Assembly: GCF_000814675.1 (NCBI RefSeq)
Contig: NZ_JWIG01000029.1
Coordinates: 124,001-188,000, forward strand
From: Pseudoalteromonas distincta
Lineage (GTDB): Bacteria; Pseudomonadota; Gammaproteobacteria; Enterobacterales; Alteromonadaceae
Direction: 5' to 3'
Length of the DNA stretch: 64,000 nucleotides
The notes under the pieces were generated by a model, which was not told the DNA's origin, did no database searches, and saw only the letters and a list, made by a program, of their open reading frames with translations. Made by a program: the position numbers and the translations under genes. Of the stretch, positions 39,323 through 49,370 are shown one piece after another; position 1 is the first letter of the stretch, and each line of letters begins with the position of its first letter.

Positions 39323-39515
39323 GAACCTCTCCCTAGCGTTGTTATTATAATCAAAATTAATTTTCACTTAATATTAACCTATAACTTAGTCTAAAATCTC
39401 AGTTTTTTATTACTTTTTTGCGCAAAATAATTTTAAATAAATACTAATTTTTTCTGTAGTAAATATTTCCTTGCTGGTAGTCTATGGCAAATTTATAAAA
39501 TGTAGATCAGGGAAT

Positions 39516-40820
39516 ATGTCAAAAATCCGTTCAATGAGTTTAACCACTCGCATCATGATTGGTATGGCGCTTGGGGTTGCAGTAGGTTTTATATTTCAGG
39601 CTATATTAGCTGGTGAAGACGATTATCTAATACCACTTGGGTTATTCTCTTTGCCAATTAAAGCCTTTTTTGTTGATGGTATTTTCCATGTTGGTGGCCA
39701 AATATTTATTGCCAGCTTAAAAATGTTAGTTGTGCCTCTTGTTTTTGTATCGCTCGTTTGTGGTACCTGTAGCTTAAGCGACCCTAAAAAACTAGGCCGC
39801 CTAGGTGGTAAATCTATTGGTTTATATTTATTAACTACAGCTATTGCTATAACAGTGGCGATTACACTTGCCTTATTATTTAGCCCTGGTGAAGGCATCA
39901 GCCTACCATCTAATGCAACTTATGATGCTAAAGAAGCGCCTACCCTTGCACGTGTAATTATAGATATGTTTCCTACTAACCCATTTGAAGCAATGGCCAA
40001 GGGTAATATGCTTCAGGTTATAGTGTTTGCACTATTATTTGGTGTAGCAATGGCATTAAGTGGTAAAACAGGCAAACGCGTAGCAAGTGTTTTTGAAGAT
40101 TTAAACACAGTAATCTTAAAACTAGTTACGCTGTTAATGAACATTGCACCTTATGGCGTGTTCTTTTTAATGGCAAAACTATTTACAACAATTGAGCTTA
40201 ACTTAATTGTTAGCCTAGCCAAATACTTTGGCGTTGTAGTGCTTGCGCTGTTATTACATGCTTTCGTAAACTACACATTGCTTTTAAAAATATTAACGGG
40301 CTTAAACCCGCTTATTTTCTTAGCAAAAATGAAGCACACATGCTTATTTGCATTTAGTACCTCGAGCTCAAGCGCAACTATGCCTATTACACTTGAAACT
40401 GCTACTAAAAAACTAGGTGCTAATAACTCGGTTGCCTCATTTACTATCCCACTGGGTGCTACCATTAACATGGATGGCACTGCTATCATGCAAGGTGTGG
40501 CTACCGTATTCATTGCACAAGTGTTTAGTGTCGATTTGACAATTTCTGATTACCTAATGGTTATATTAACAGCAACACTTGCCTCTGTAGGTACAGCAGG
40601 CGTACCTGGTGTTGGTTTAATAATGCTGGCCATGGTACTTAACCAAGTTGGCTTACCTGTAGAAGGGATTGCAATTATTATCGGTGTAGACCGCTTGCTA
40701 GATATGACACGTACAGCAGTTAATGTAACCGGCGATTGTATGGTTACCTGTGTTGTGGCTAAATCTGAAGGGGAACTTGATGAGAGCATCTTTACGACCC
40801 TAATGCAGCTAAAGACTTAG
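39516..40820 (+). CDS. Dicarboxylate/amino acid:cation symporter (DAACS family)
   Basis: A 434-residue inner-membrane transporter of the glutamate/aspartate/C4-dicarboxylate family. Conserved parts are the serine-rich hairpin loop AFSTSSSSATMPITLE, the NMDGTA motif that binds cation and substrate, and GVPGVGLIMLAMVL. Helix 8 reads DRLLDMTRTAVNVTGD, in which the substrate-binding Asp and Asn are present. The motif set resembles GltP/GltT rather than DctA, but substrate choice (glutamate, aspartate or succinate) is not certain. AGGGA lies just before ATG 39516, so the upstream in-frame start was not used. Monocistronic. Confidence 0.92.
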   Translation: MSKIRSMSLTTRIMIGMALGVAVGFIFQAILAGEDDYLIPLGLFSLPIKAFFVDGIFHVGGQIFIASLKMLVVPLVFVSLVCGTCSLSDPKKLGRLGGKSIGLYLLTTAIAITVAITLALLFSPGEGISLPSNATYDAKEAPTLARVIIDMFPTNPFEAMAKGNMLQVIVFALLFGVAMALSGKTGKRVASVFEDLNTVILKLVTLLMNIAPYGVFFLMAKLFTTIELNLIVSLAKYFGVVVLALLLHAFVNYTLLLKILTGLNPLIFLAKMKHTCLFAFSTSSSSATMPITLETATKKLGANNSVASFTIPLGATINMDGTAIMQGVATVFIAQVFSVDLTISDYLMVILTATLASVGTAGVPGVGLIMLAMVLNQVGLPVEGIAIIIGVDRLLDMTRTAVNVTGDCMVTCVVAKSEGELDESIFTTLMQLKT

Positions 40821-40868
40821 AGGATTATCATAAATCTATTGACTCTTAAGCTACATTTATACAGCTAT

Positions 40869-40904
40869 AAAAAAACCTTGATGCAATACATCAAGGTTTT
40901 TTTT
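40869..40904. terminator. Bidirectional terminator between the symporter gene and sohB
   Basis: CCTTGATG / CATCAAGG stem flanked by A7 and T8, 5-nt loop CAATA; works on both strands for the convergent genes. Confidence 0.92.
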
Positions 40905-40945
40905 CGAGTAGAAAGAATTAAACTGAATCGTAAAAAAATTCGAAT

Positions 40946-41962
40946 CTAAGGATTTAGAGATTTAAATTTAGAGAGTAAGTTTATTCCCACTTTATTTACA
41001 CCACTACTCAAGCCAAGAGCTAGCTTATCGCTTAATCCCTTTTTAATTTTGTATTTAATCTTATAAATTTGGCGCTCATGTTGCTGCTCCAGCAATGCAT
41101 CATCACTTGTCTTTATAACATCTACCAAACCTTTATCAATCGCTTGCGTTGCAAACCAATGCTCGCCTGTCGCAACTAAGTTTATATCTAAGCTTGGGCG
41201 TTGAGTGCTTACAAACGTTTTAAATAAATCATGTGTTTGTTCAATTTCTTCACGAAATTTTTCACGGGCCTTATCTGTGTTTTCACCAAATAAAGTAAGC
41301 GTACGTTTAAACTCACCTGCAGTTATTTGCTCAAATTCAACATCATTTTTCTTTAATATTTTATTAAAGTTTGGTATTTGAGCTATCACACCAATAGATC
41401 CAACTATGGCAAAAGGGGCTGCCAGTATCTCATCGGCTACACACGCCATCATGTAACCACCGCTCGCTGCTACTTTATCAATTGCAACACTCAAAGGAAT
41501 ACCGGCATTTTTAATACGCTGTAACTGAGATGCAGCAAGTCCGTAGCCATGCACTACTCCGCCGCCACTTTCTAAACGAATAAGTACTTTGTCTTTACTT
41601 GGGTTAGCAATAGAGATAATGGCTGTTATTTCTTCTCGTAAGCTTTCTACTTCGTGAGCGTCCATACTACCTACAAAGTCAATTACATATAAACGAGGTT
41701 TAGGCTCATCTTTGTCTGCTTTTTTACTTTGCGATTTAAGCTGTTTTTGGTGCGCTTTAAACTCTTTTTTACCCAGCGTATTTTGTAGAAAACTTTCTTT
41801 AAGATCGACTAATTGCTCTGATATGTCGTCAATTTGTATTTCACCTTTTTTGGCTTTAGGCTTAACTGCAGCGCCAACTATTAGCATTAGAATAACTGCT
41901 ATAGCGATAACAAAAGTAATTGTTTTAGCAAAAAACAAACCGTATTCGTATAAAAATTCCAA
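40946..41962 (-). CDS. sohB: Inner-membrane serine protease SohB (S49 family)
   Basis: A 338-residue S49 peptidase. One membrane segment lies at residues 12-33, followed by the SohB N-terminal linker (charged, KQLKSQSKKADKDE) and the protease domain. The nucleophile Ser167 is in KVAASGGYMMA, and LIRLESGGGVVHGYG forms the oxyanion region. Length and start MEFLYEYGLFFAKT fit SohB. It is thought to degrade membrane or signal-peptide fragments in the periplasm. Single gene. Confidence 0.95.
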   Translation of the reverse strand: MEFLYEYGLFFAKTITFVIAIAVILMLIVGAAVKPKAKKGEIQIDDISEQLVDLKESFLQNTLGKKEFKAHQKQLKSQSKKADKDEPKPRLYVIDFVGSMDAHEVESLREEITAIISIANPSKDKVLIRLESGGGVVHGYGLAASQLQRIKNAGIPLSVAIDKVAASGGYMMACVADEILAAPFAIVGSIGVIAQIPNFNKILKKNDVEFEQITAGEFKRTLTLFGENTDKAREKFREEIEQTHDLFKTFVSTQRPSLDINLVATGEHWFATQAIDKGLVDVIKTSDDALLEQQHERQIYKIKYKIKKGLSDKLALGLSSGVNKVGINLLSKFKSLNP

Positions 41963-42010
41963 CTGGTTTCTCCATTTATAAATTTCAGCTAATTTAGCAT
42001 GCTTTAAAGC

Positions 42011-42038
42011 AAAAAAAAGCCACTTTTCAGTGGCTTTT
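42011..42038 (-). terminator. Terminator of the VolA-type lipase gene
   Basis: 10-bp stem AAAAGCCACT / AGTGGCTTTT, TTTC loop, A-run on the left giving the U-tail on the minus strand. Confidence 0.88.
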
Positions 42039-42062
42039 AAAGGTTAATTATTTTACTGGTTA

Positions 42063-44492
42063 TTAATCAGTCACAACCTCAGGGTTGGAAACTAATAACA
42101 TTCGACCGCGAGCAGCTAAGTAAGTAGCTACTTGCAACTGCATTTCTGTATTAGCGGCAGCACTGCCTTCAACAGTTGCAGCCTGTGCAGCATCTTGAGC
42201 TGGCGTTAATATAGAACCATGATGCCCTTTAGTAAATTTAACTAAGTAGCTGGTTGGTGTTTCACTCAATGCTTGCGAAGTACTTACTGTTTCAAGGCCC
42301 ATCAAGTTAGCTAATGGAATTGTGCCTGAAATAGGATTATTTGCTGCCATTGGTGGTATCACTTGGTCAGGCTTGTTATCAACACCATCGCCCACAACAA
42401 CATTAGTATAAACAGGAGTACCTAATGCTTTCACAGTGGCTGCGTAATTAGTTGGATCGCCACTATCTAGCGCTGTTTGCGCCGCAAATGCAAACTGAGT
42501 AAACACTCCTTGAATATTAGTAAGCTTACTTGTTTCACCAGCTGTAGTTAACGAAGCTACATACTCGTTATAACCACAGGTTAAATATGCTTCCATATCT
42601 GGCAATACTGCACCACAGTTAGACACTGCATCAGCTTGTAAATACGCGTTAAACTCATCAGCTTCTGTTGTACCTGCTTGTGAAAGTACTGAACCTTGGA
42701 TAAATGGACCAAATGCAGCTGATTCTAGTAAGAAGCTAGCTATACCGCCGCCGCCGCTTGCAAGTGCTACTGTGTTTACATTAAATAATGGGTCGACAGT
42801 TGGCGCTAATGGGTTATTAGCTTGTGCAATAAATGCAGGGGCTACAATAGAGCCTAATGAATGACCAATGTAAGTTACATCTTGTGCATTAATCGTTGCG
42901 TCATTAATAAAGTTTAGACCTAAACGTAAACCTAATAAATCAGCCGCTGATTGACGTAAGCTATCACGCGCAACAAGTAATGAACTTAAATTCATGTAAC
43001 TAAGCACAGAACCCGTTGTTGCATTAAAGTCGTCTGTTCCATCACCATCAACATCTATTCCACGCTCACCATGTCTTGGATGGTCAATAGCAACTGTTGC
43101 AAAGCCTTGAATAGAAAGCTGCGCCGTTAAAGCAAGCATACTTTCTTTTTGTGTTGTAATACCGTGTTGCATAATAACAACTGGCCATCCGCTATCAGGC
43201 ATTGCGATAGGATCTAATTGTAACTGCGCACGTACACCATTAATTATTGGTAAAATAGGCTTAGTAACTTGCACTGGCACATTTGCCATGCTTTGTACTT
43301 TTGGAATGGAGTTATATTTTGTTAAATGACGTGTGCTATCTAGTCCTAAGTCACGTAATTGCCCGTCACTTAATGCAGAACATAAACCATCATTTTCACT
43401 AATAGGATCTGTCGGAAATGCATCACCAGCAACGGCCTCGTAACCGATTATTGCCACCGCGTTATCACACATACCTTGCCAATATGTATCACTTAAATCA
43501 CTAATATCAGTACCCGTTGGTGTACCTAAATACATCGGTAGCATAATGCTACCTTTTTGATATTGAACACCAGAGAAAGCAGCAGACACTTCTACACCCT
43601 GAGAAGCAAATACCTGTTGTACATTTACCATCGGTTGTTCAGGAACTTGAAGCGCAGGCGTTGGCATCGCAGGCTGTTGCAAACTTGCAGCTAGCAATTT
43701 TTTAATTGTCCCAAGTACTGGCCCCGCAGACTGAATAGTCATTGCGCTAGAAAAAATAATATCTTCTTTTGTTATATTTCCTGAACTTACAACTACATTT
43801 TCGTAACTGTTAACAGCGCCCTGCAAACCAAGTTGGGCTTCTGTAATTAATGGCGCTTCTTGTTTAACCAGCCCATAAGTAGAAGAAGGCTCGATAGAAC
43901 GCCCTAATGAATCTTTAAGACCAGTAGTTAGTACATTGATGTATGAGCTACCTGCCGTAAATGGTTTTAAAGGAATAATTGCAACGGCATCACCAGAAGC
44001 TTGAGTAACAAAATCAACACCAAAAGTAAGCTCACCGACCAATTTACAAGCTGTACCTGCAGCTACAACTGAACATTCTGCGTCAGTTAAACTTGCACCC
44101 ATTACTACTTCAAAAATGCGAACTGTACCTGGTGTCCCAGCAGACGTTTCATCTAAACTCACATTTGGCGGAAATGTTAAATCGATTTTATAAGGAACCT
44201 GCGAAGACCAACCATCAAGTGCACCTAATGCAAGCTGAGGGTCAGCATAAGCTGCTCGAGAAATAGACACATTGTCGTCATCTAATTCTCCAGGAATATT
44301 AAGTGTACCGTCTTGGGTTCCACTCATTAATAAATCATTAGGTACCGATAAGATACCTGCAGCAGGGTCAAATGTAACCGTTGCTGTTGGAATAACGGTT
44401 GCTGTGTCGTTCTTAACATCTTCTAACGTTTCTCCGCCGCCACAACCTGCCAAGGCAGCTGTAACAGAGAGTGAAAGTAGCATTTTTTTCAT
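42063..44492 (-). CDS. VolA/Pla-1/cef-family outer-membrane lipase lipoprotein
   Basis: An 809-residue lipoprotein (MKKMLLSLSVTAALAGCGGG, lipobox LAGC). The N-terminal half is beta-rich and of no named domain. The C-terminal half is an alpha/beta hydrolase with VVIMQHGITTQKES as the oxyanion strand and the nucleophile elbow IGHSLGS (Ser545). The arrangement VTFDPAAGILSVPNDLLMSG near the N-terminus is characteristic of the Vibrio VolA (surface lysophospholipase) and Pla-1/cef extracellular lipase family. It probably splits lysophospholipids or other lipids outside the cell. Start at 44492 because GGAG lies 8 nt upstream; an ATG at 44510 precedes that site. Confidence 0.9.
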   Translation of the reverse strand: MKKMLLSLSVTAALAGCGGGETLEDVKNDTATVIPTATVTFDPAAGILSVPNDLLMSGTQDGTLNIPGELDDDNVSISRAAYADPQLALGALDGWSSQVPYKIDLTFPPNVSLDETSAGTPGTVRIFEVVMGASLTDAECSVVAAGTACKLVGELTFGVDFVTQASGDAVAIIPLKPFTAGSSYINVLTTGLKDSLGRSIEPSSTYGLVKQEAPLITEAQLGLQGAVNSYENVVVSSGNITKEDIIFSSAMTIQSAGPVLGTIKKLLAASLQQPAMPTPALQVPEQPMVNVQQVFASQGVEVSAAFSGVQYQKGSIMLPMYLGTPTGTDISDLSDTYWQGMCDNAVAIIGYEAVAGDAFPTDPISENDGLCSALSDGQLRDLGLDSTRHLTKYNSIPKVQSMANVPVQVTKPILPIINGVRAQLQLDPIAMPDSGWPVVIMQHGITTQKESMLALTAQLSIQGFATVAIDHPRHGERGIDVDGDGTDDFNATTGSVLSYMNLSSLLVARDSLRQSAADLLGLRLGLNFINDATINAQDVTYIGHSLGSIVAPAFIAQANNPLAPTVDPLFNVNTVALASGGGGIASFLLESAAFGPFIQGSVLSQAGTTEADEFNAYLQADAVSNCGAVLPDMEAYLTCGYNEYVASLTTAGETSKLTNIQGVFTQFAFAAQTALDSGDPTNYAATVKALGTPVYTNVVVGDGVDNKPDQVIPPMAANNPISGTIPLANLMGLETVSTSQALSETPTSYLVKFTKGHHGSILTPAQDAAQAATVEGSAAANTEMQLQVATYLAARGRMLLVSNPEVVTD

Positions 44493-44698
44493 ATTGTTGG
44501 CTCCGCACATATTTTATTTTTATAGTGTGTTTAATCAGTGTATTAAGTTAAAACAATGTAATCAGGTTATTAATGAGACATTAGACCAGTTAAACTTAAC
44601 GTAAAGTTTCTATTTTCGCCACCTAATTTTACAATAAATTCGATTACTTCACGTTTCGCTATGTTAAAATCAAAAAAAATAGATGAATGGGTACTTTT

Positions 44699-45445
44699 AT
44701 GCACACATATCAAGCGGCTGAAAACGCACTTAAAGATAAAATTATTTTAATAACAGGCGCCGGTGATGGTATTGGCCGAGTAGCAGCAATTACGTATGCA
44801 AAATACGGCGCTACAGTTATCTTATTAGGAAAAACAACTAATAAACTTGAATGTGTTTACGATGAAATTGTTAATGCGGGTTACCCTAAACCTGCAATTG
44901 TGCCCATGGACTTAAAAGGCGCAACTAAACAAAACTATCGTGACCTTGCTGCAACAATTGAATATCAATTTGGCCGCCTTGATGGCTTGCTCAATAATGC
45001 AGGTATTTTAGGGTCACTTGGTCCACTTGAACATTTTTGCTCATCTACGTTCGAAAACATAATGAAAGTAAACGTGACCGCGCAAGCGATGATCACTAAA
45101 GCGCTTTTTCCTGTTCTTCGTAAGTCTGATAATGCATCGATAGTATTTACGTCATCAGGTGTAGGCCGCAAAGGCCGTGAGTTTTGGGGGCCATACGCCA
45201 TCTCAAAATTTGCAGTAGAAGGCATGATGCAAACATGGGCATGTGAAGTAGGCAAAACGAATATTCGTATAAACTGTATTAATCCAGGCGCTACTCGCAC
45301 TTCTATGCGCGCTGCTGCATACCCAGGAGAAGATAGAGACGCGCTTGCTACACCAGAAGATTTAATGCCAACCTACTTATACTTGATGAGCGATGATTCT
45401 AGTAAAGTGAATGGCGAATCGTTAGATGCTCAAGTAAAAAAGTAA
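44699..45445 (+). CDS. yciK: YciK-type short-chain dehydrogenase/reductase
   Basis: A 248-residue SDR protein. The cofactor motif TGAGDGIGR, NNAG, the catalytic Ser in VFTSSGVGR and YAISK (Tyr-x-x-x-Lys) are all present. The C-terminal INPGATRTSMRAAAYPGEDRD and the start MHTYQAAENALKDKIILITGA line up with E. coli YciK. The biological substrate is unknown. ATG 44699 matches the YciK start; ATG 44687, 12 nt earlier, is a possible alternative, as neither has a strong ribosome site. Convergent with rluB. Confidence 0.88.
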   Translation: MHTYQAAENALKDKIILITGAGDGIGRVAAITYAKYGATVILLGKTTNKLECVYDEIVNAGYPKPAIVPMDLKGATKQNYRDLAATIEYQFGRLDGLLNNAGILGSLGPLEHFCSSTFENIMKVNVTAQAMITKALFPVLRKSDNASIVFTSSGVGRKGREFWGPYAISKFAVEGMMQTWACEVGKTNIRINCINPGATRTSMRAAAYPGEDRDALATPEDLMPTYLYLMSDDSSKVNGESLDAQVKK

Positions 45446-45476
45446 TTTAGAGTTTAAAAAATTTAAACAACACATT

Positions 45477-45503
45477 AAAAAAGCCGCAATTAGCGGCTTT
45501 TTT
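45477..45503. terminator. Bidirectional terminator between yciK and rluB
   Basis: 11-bp stem AAAAAAGCCGC / GCGGCTTTTTT with an AATTA loop. Confidence 0.92.
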
Positions 45504-45526
45504 GTGTTCAATAAATAACTAATTTA

Positions 45527-46399
45527 TTATTTACGTTTAGTAGGCTTAACACGTTGATTGTGTTTTTTAACTGCTTTGCGGATCTGGTTGATTTTAGCGC
45601 GTTTATCTTTGCGTTTTTCAGGCATAACAGAAAGCTTAGTTTGTGTCTCGCGCCCTAATTTAACGGTTTTGCGTAAGTAGTTTACTGTTTCTAAATCATA
45701 CTCCATCCAACCACCTTGTGGCACGCGCTTATCAAGCTCTAGTTTACCGTAACGAATACGAATAAGACGAGATACTTCCGCATCTTGAGACTGCCATAAA
45801 CGACGTACTTCACGGTTACGTCCTTCATTTAACGTTACGTTAAACCAGCGGTTAACGCCTTCGCCACCCATAGGGGTTACAGTCGTGAATTTGGCTGGAC
45901 CATCTTCAAGCTCAACACCACGTAGTAAGTTTTTAACCGTTTCATTGGTTACTTCACCAAATACACGCGCAGAGTATTCACGCTCTACTTCATAGCTTGG
46001 GTGCATCAAGCGGTTAGCTAATTCACCATCATTAGTAAAGAGCATCAAACCCGAAGTATTAACGTCTAATCGGCCAACCGCAATCCAACGCTCACCATCA
46101 ATACGAGGAAGTCGGTCAAATACTGTACGACGCCCTTCTGGATCTTTACGTGTGCTTAACTCACCTTCAGGTTTGTTATACATAATCACACGACAGATTC
46201 TATCTGCTTTTTCTTCAATCTTTACAGTGTGCCCGTCAACACGAATCAAATCAGTTTCTTCAACACGGTCACCTAACTTTGCCACTTTACCGTTTACACT
46301 AACGCGGTTTGCATCAATGTATTTTTCCATTTCGCGGCGTGAGCCTACGCCTGCACGGGCTAAGACTTTTTGTAACTTTTCACCTTGTATAATACTCAT
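45527..46399 (-). CDS. rluB: 23S rRNA pseudouridine(2605) synthase
   Basis: A 290-residue RsuA/RluB-family enzyme. An S4 RNA-binding domain at residues 7-50 ([21 protein letters not shown]) is followed by the pseudouridine synthase domain with the catalytic Asp in [17 protein letters not shown] and a very basic C-terminal tail of about 45 residues. The tail and the presence of scpB upstream fit RluB rather than RluE/RluF. It isomerises uridine 2605 in helix 93 of 23S rRNA. Its start overlaps the scpB stop by 4 nt (ATGA). Confidence 0.93.
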   Translation of the reverse strand: MSIIQGEKLQKVLARAGVGSRREMEKYIDANRVSVNGKVAKLGDRVEETDLIRVDGHTVKIEEKADRICRVIMYNKPEGELSTRKDPEGRRTVFDRLPRIDGERWIAVGRLDVNTSGLMLFTNDGELANRLMHPSYEVEREYSARVFGEVTNETVKNLLRGVELEDGPAKFTTVTPMGGEGVNRWFNVTLNEGRNREVRRLWQSQDAEVSRLIRIRYGKLELDKRVPQGGWMEYDLETVNYLRKTVKLGRETQTKLSVMPEKRKDKRAKINQIRKAVKKHNQRVKPTKRK

Positions 46400-46986
46400 T
46401 CGGATGGTTCTCTCACAGAAGGATCGCTCAATAACTGGTTAATTTTACTTTGCTGCTCTGTTGGCAGCGCAGGTAAGTTTTCAAGTCCAGTTAACGAAAA
46501 ATAATCTAAAAATTGTTTAGTAGTTGCATATAAAGCCGGCTTACCCGGAACCTCTTTATGCCCTACCACTTTAACCCACTCTCTTTCGAGTAGGGTTTTA
46601 ATAATATTCGAACCCGTAGTAACACCCCTTACTTGCTCAATTTCACCGCGCGTAATGGGCTGCCTATATGCAATAAGTGATAATGTTTCCAGTAAAGCAC
46701 GCGAGTATTTTGGTGCGCGTTCTTGCCACAAGTTATTTAACCAAGGGCTTAAACTACTACATGCCTGAAAACGATAACCGCTACCAACTTCAACTAAGCG
46801 AATACCACGAGTTTGAAAATGTTCTTGTATTGTATCTATTGCGTCGTTTATTCGCGCCATAGAAATAGCTAAATCTACTAATACAGTATCTTTAAGGTGG
46901 CGTTTACTCACAGGCTTATCTGCAACAAAAATAGCTGCTTCAATGATCTCAACTAGTTGTTCATCACTAATTCGCCGACCCGCCAT
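46396..46986 (-). CDS. scpB: Segregation and condensation protein B
   Basis: A 196-residue ScpB with two winged-helix domains ([17 protein letters not shown] at the start; [25 protein letters not shown] in the second). With SMC and the kleisin ScpA it forms the chromosome-compacting complex. Normally scpA lies just upstream, but here the upstream 150 nt hold only a terminator and then an EF-hand gene, so scpA is elsewhere. Start at 46986 ([11 protein letters not shown]); the extra 11 residues from an ATG at 47019 are not ScpB-like. Coupled to rluB by ATGA. Confidence 0.93.
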   Translation of the reverse strand: MAGRRISDEQLVEIIEAAIFVADKPVSKRHLKDTVLVDLAISMARINDAIDTIQEHFQTRGIRLVEVGSGYRFQACSSLSPWLNNLWQERAPKYSRALLETLSLIAYRQPITRGEIEQVRGVTTGSNIIKTLLEREWVKVVGHKEVPGKPALYATTKQFLDYFSLTGLENLPALPTEQQSKINQLLSDPSVREPSE

Positions 46987-47083
46987 ACACACTCTTAAAA
47001 AATAAAAATACACAGCCATCTATTATGACAGAACAACGCCAAACTAGGAAAATATATCTACTAAATAACTAGATTTTAAACAC

Positions 47084-47110
47084 AAAAAAGCCAGTGATTA
47101 TCACTGGCTT
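47084..47110 (-). terminator. Terminator of the EF-hand lipoprotein gene
   Basis: 10-bp stem AAGCCAGTGA / TCACTGGCTT with a TTA loop and A-run on the left (U-tail on minus). It isolates scpB from upstream transcription. Confidence 0.88.
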
Positions 47111-47137
47111 CTAATTTACTCTTTAAAACAACAAATA

Positions 47138-47659
47138 TTAGCTGTGTTTAATGGCTTCTAATGCATCATCTTCAGCTACTGCGTTACCGTATTTTTTAAT
47201 GTAACCCATAAACTCGCTTTTACTGATGCGCTTATCTTGGTTTTTATCCATGTAACCAAAGTGATTTGAAATATCATCATCGTTACCTTCAACTACCGAG
47301 ATATAGCCATTACTGTCGTTATCTAAGCTCGAAAAGCTGCTTTCAATTTTATCGAATTTAGCGATTTCAGCTTTAAATGCCGACTCACTTACTTCAGAAT
47401 CAGTGGCTACTTTACCATTGTTTAACTTCATGTAAGTGTTGAATTCTTTGCGGCTAATTTCGTTATCCATATTGGTATCAATATTTGAAAAATGGCCCCA
47501 AATGCTATCGTCATCAGCTTCAACTTTTGAGATGTAGCCATCGCTGTCATTATCTAAACTTGCAAAGTCACTGTCTATTCTTTCAAGACCTTGATTAGAT
47601 GAACAAGCCGCTAGGCTTAATGATGCTAAAATAGTGGCTGCTAATGTTAACTTTTTCAT
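47138..47659 (-). CDS. Lipoprotein with four EF-hand calcium-binding loops
   Basis: A 173-residue lipoprotein (MKKLTLAATILASLSLAAC, lipobox LAAC). Four EF-hand loops are visible: DNDSDGYISKVE, DTNMDNEISRKE, DNDSNGYISVVE and DKNQDKRISKSE. They form two pairs that are clear internal duplicates of one another (FASLDNDSDGYIS versus FSSLDNDSNGYIS). Loops 1 and 3 have ideal ligands. Loops 2 and 4 are weaker at some positions. It should bind Ca2+ in the periplasm or on the outer membrane; the partner is unknown. Single gene. Confidence 0.9.
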   Translation of the reverse strand: MKKLTLAATILASLSLAACSSNQGLERIDSDFASLDNDSDGYISKVEADDDSIWGHFSNIDTNMDNEISRKEFNTYMKLNNGKVATDSEVSESAFKAEIAKFDKIESSFSSLDNDSNGYISVVEGNDDDISNHFGYMDKNQDKRISKSEFMGYIKKYGNAVAEDDALEAIKHS

Positions 47660-47826
47660 AAGACGTATCCTTCGTAATTAATTAAATGTCACTTTAACTA
47701 ATACAAATCCAATGCCAATAATAGTTAACTTATAAGAATCAACAACTTAATCTTGATTGGTACATTTGTTGAACAGTTTCAATAAGTTAAGCTTGCAAGC
47801 TTTGCAAACAACCTTGTAATTTTTGC

Positions 47827-47855
47827 AAAAAAATACCCGGTAAAAAACCAGGTAT
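47827..47855 (-). terminator. Terminator of the DUF3718 gene
   Basis: ATACCCGGT / ACCAGGTAT stem with one C-A mismatch, 5-nt A loop, A-run on the left giving a U-tail on the minus strand. Confidence 0.75.
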
Positions 47856-47886
47856 CTCAATTTTAGTTATATAGTTCAGCTAATAA

Positions 47887-48318
47887 TTAGATTGCTGCGT
47901 TTTGGTAGCGTTTAACAAACTCAGTAACGTTTTGACCATTACATTTTAATGAGTTTAAGTTACCAATTTTTTGACGAACAGGTGCTAAACCTTGTTTTAA
48001 AGCCGTCATACATAATTGAGTTTCTTGTTGAGCGTCTTTTGCAAATACTTCTACTTTCTCAACTGATGCGTTGCTTAATGTCGTTTTTTTAGCAATATCG
48101 CGAATATCTTCACCATTACATAAAATGCTTTTAGAAAAACGAGATAAGTAAACACCGTGCTGAGCAGCTTCTTTACGAGCAACACTAAAGCCTTCGTTTG
48201 CGCTTAGTACACATAACTTAGACTCAATTTTATTATCTTGACTGAAGTAAGTATTGCTTTGTGCTGAAGCAGTTGCAGATGCTAATAAAGCAGTAGCTAA
48301 AAGTAGTTGTGTTTTCAT
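47887..48318 (-). CDS. DUF3718-type secreted protein, internally duplicated
   Basis: A 143-residue protein with a Sec signal (MKTQLLLATALLASATASA, cleavage near AQS). The mature part has two repeats of about 55 residues, each with an LC near the start and a CNG near the end: KLCVLSANEGF to LCNGEDIRDIA, and QLCMTALKQGL to KCNGQNVTEFV. Each repeat can form one disulfide. This pattern fits DUF3718, common in Alteromonadales, with no known function. Periplasmic. Single gene with its own terminator. Confidence 0.78.
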   Translation of the reverse strand: MKTQLLLATALLASATASAQSNTYFSQDNKIESKLCVLSANEGFSVARKEAAQHGVYLSRFSKSILCNGEDIRDIAKKTTLSNASVEKVEVFAKDAQQETQLCMTALKQGLAPVRQKIGNLNSLKCNGQNVTEFVKRYQNAAI

Positions 48319-48558
48319 GAGAGATCCTATTTGAACGAGCTAAACAAGTGAATTTCGCGCATTATATATTCAATAAAGTTAAGTTCAATTGAATTTTTTA
48401 TTTATTTAAAAAGTTAATACTACATTTACAATGTTTAAACTTTACCCACCAATTGATCAACATTTGCGCAGCTATTTTCTCATTTCAGTCATGTTATGTA
48501 CGCGTATTTACTGATACAATTTAATTCATTAAATAGATCCAATTTTAAGGTAAATTTT

Positions 48559-49365
48559 ATGAAAGTGATTTCTTTCAATATCAATGGTCTGCGTGCTCGT
48601 CTTCACCAATTACAAGCAATTATCGACAAACATCAACCAGACGTTATTGGCTTGCAAGAGATTAAAGTTCATGACGAAGCATTCCCACTAGAAGATGTAC
48701 AAAAAATGGGATATCACGTCTACTTTCATGGCCAAAAAGCCCATTATGGCGTAGCTATGTTATGCAAAAAAGAGCCTAAATCGGTTTTAAAAGGCTTTGC
48801 TACCGATACAGAGGAATCGCAAAAACGCATGATAAGCGTCACTGTTGAACAAGATAACGGTCGCGACCTTACAGTCATGAATGGCTACTTCCCACAAGGT
48901 GATAATATTAATCACGAAACTAAATTTCCTTATAAACGACAATTTTATAAAGATTTAATGACACACCTTGAAACCAACCACACCCCCGATCAAGACGTCA
49001 TTGTTATGGGCGATATCAACATATCACCTACCGATTTAGATATTGGTATTGGCGAAGTAAATGCTAAACGTTGGTTAAAAACGGGTAAATGTTCTTTTCA
49101 ACCGGTAGAGCGTGAATGGCTTGCAACATTACTTAATTGGGGCTTTAAAGACACCTTTAGAGAGCAAAACCCAGAAACAGACGATCAATATTCGTGGTTT
49201 GACTATCGCTCTAAAGGGTTTGTAGATAACCGAGGACTTCGAATAGATGTAGTACTTGCAACTAATGAGCTTGCAGCACGCTGTATAGATACTGGTATTG
49301 ATTACGAACTGCGCGGTATTGAAAAACCCTCAGATCATGCCCCTATATGGTCAACATTTAAGTAA
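48559..49365 (+). CDS. xthA: Exodeoxyribonuclease III
   Basis: A 268-residue AP endonuclease/exonuclease of the EEP superfamily. Conserved parts are [14 protein letters not shown], the metal Glu in [22 protein letters not shown], and the C-terminal SDHAPIW with the catalytic His. It cuts DNA at abasic sites and degrades 3' ends in base-excision repair. Length equals that of E. coli XthA when started at ATG 48559, which has AAGG about 10 nt upstream; earlier in-frame codons are not conserved. First of three closely spaced genes (5-nt gap to the next). Confidence 0.96.
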   Translation: MKVISFNINGLRARLHQLQAIIDKHQPDVIGLQEIKVHDEAFPLEDVQKMGYHVYFHGQKAHYGVAMLCKKEPKSVLKGFATDTEESQKRMISVTVEQDNGRDLTVMNGYFPQGDNINHETKFPYKRQFYKDLMTHLETNHTPDQDVIVMGDINISPTDLDIGIGEVNAKRWLKTGKCSFQPVEREWLATLLNWGFKDTFREQNPETDDQYSWFDYRSKGFVDNRGLRIDVVLATNELAARCIDTGIDYELRGIEKPSDHAPIWSTFK

Positions 49366-49370
49366 TTACT

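Noticed and set aside
39323..39367. GTG start of the Ig-repeat lipoprotein
   Set aside because: No ribosome site; the strong GGGAGAGG belongs to ATG 39322, which gives a proper lipoprotein signal.
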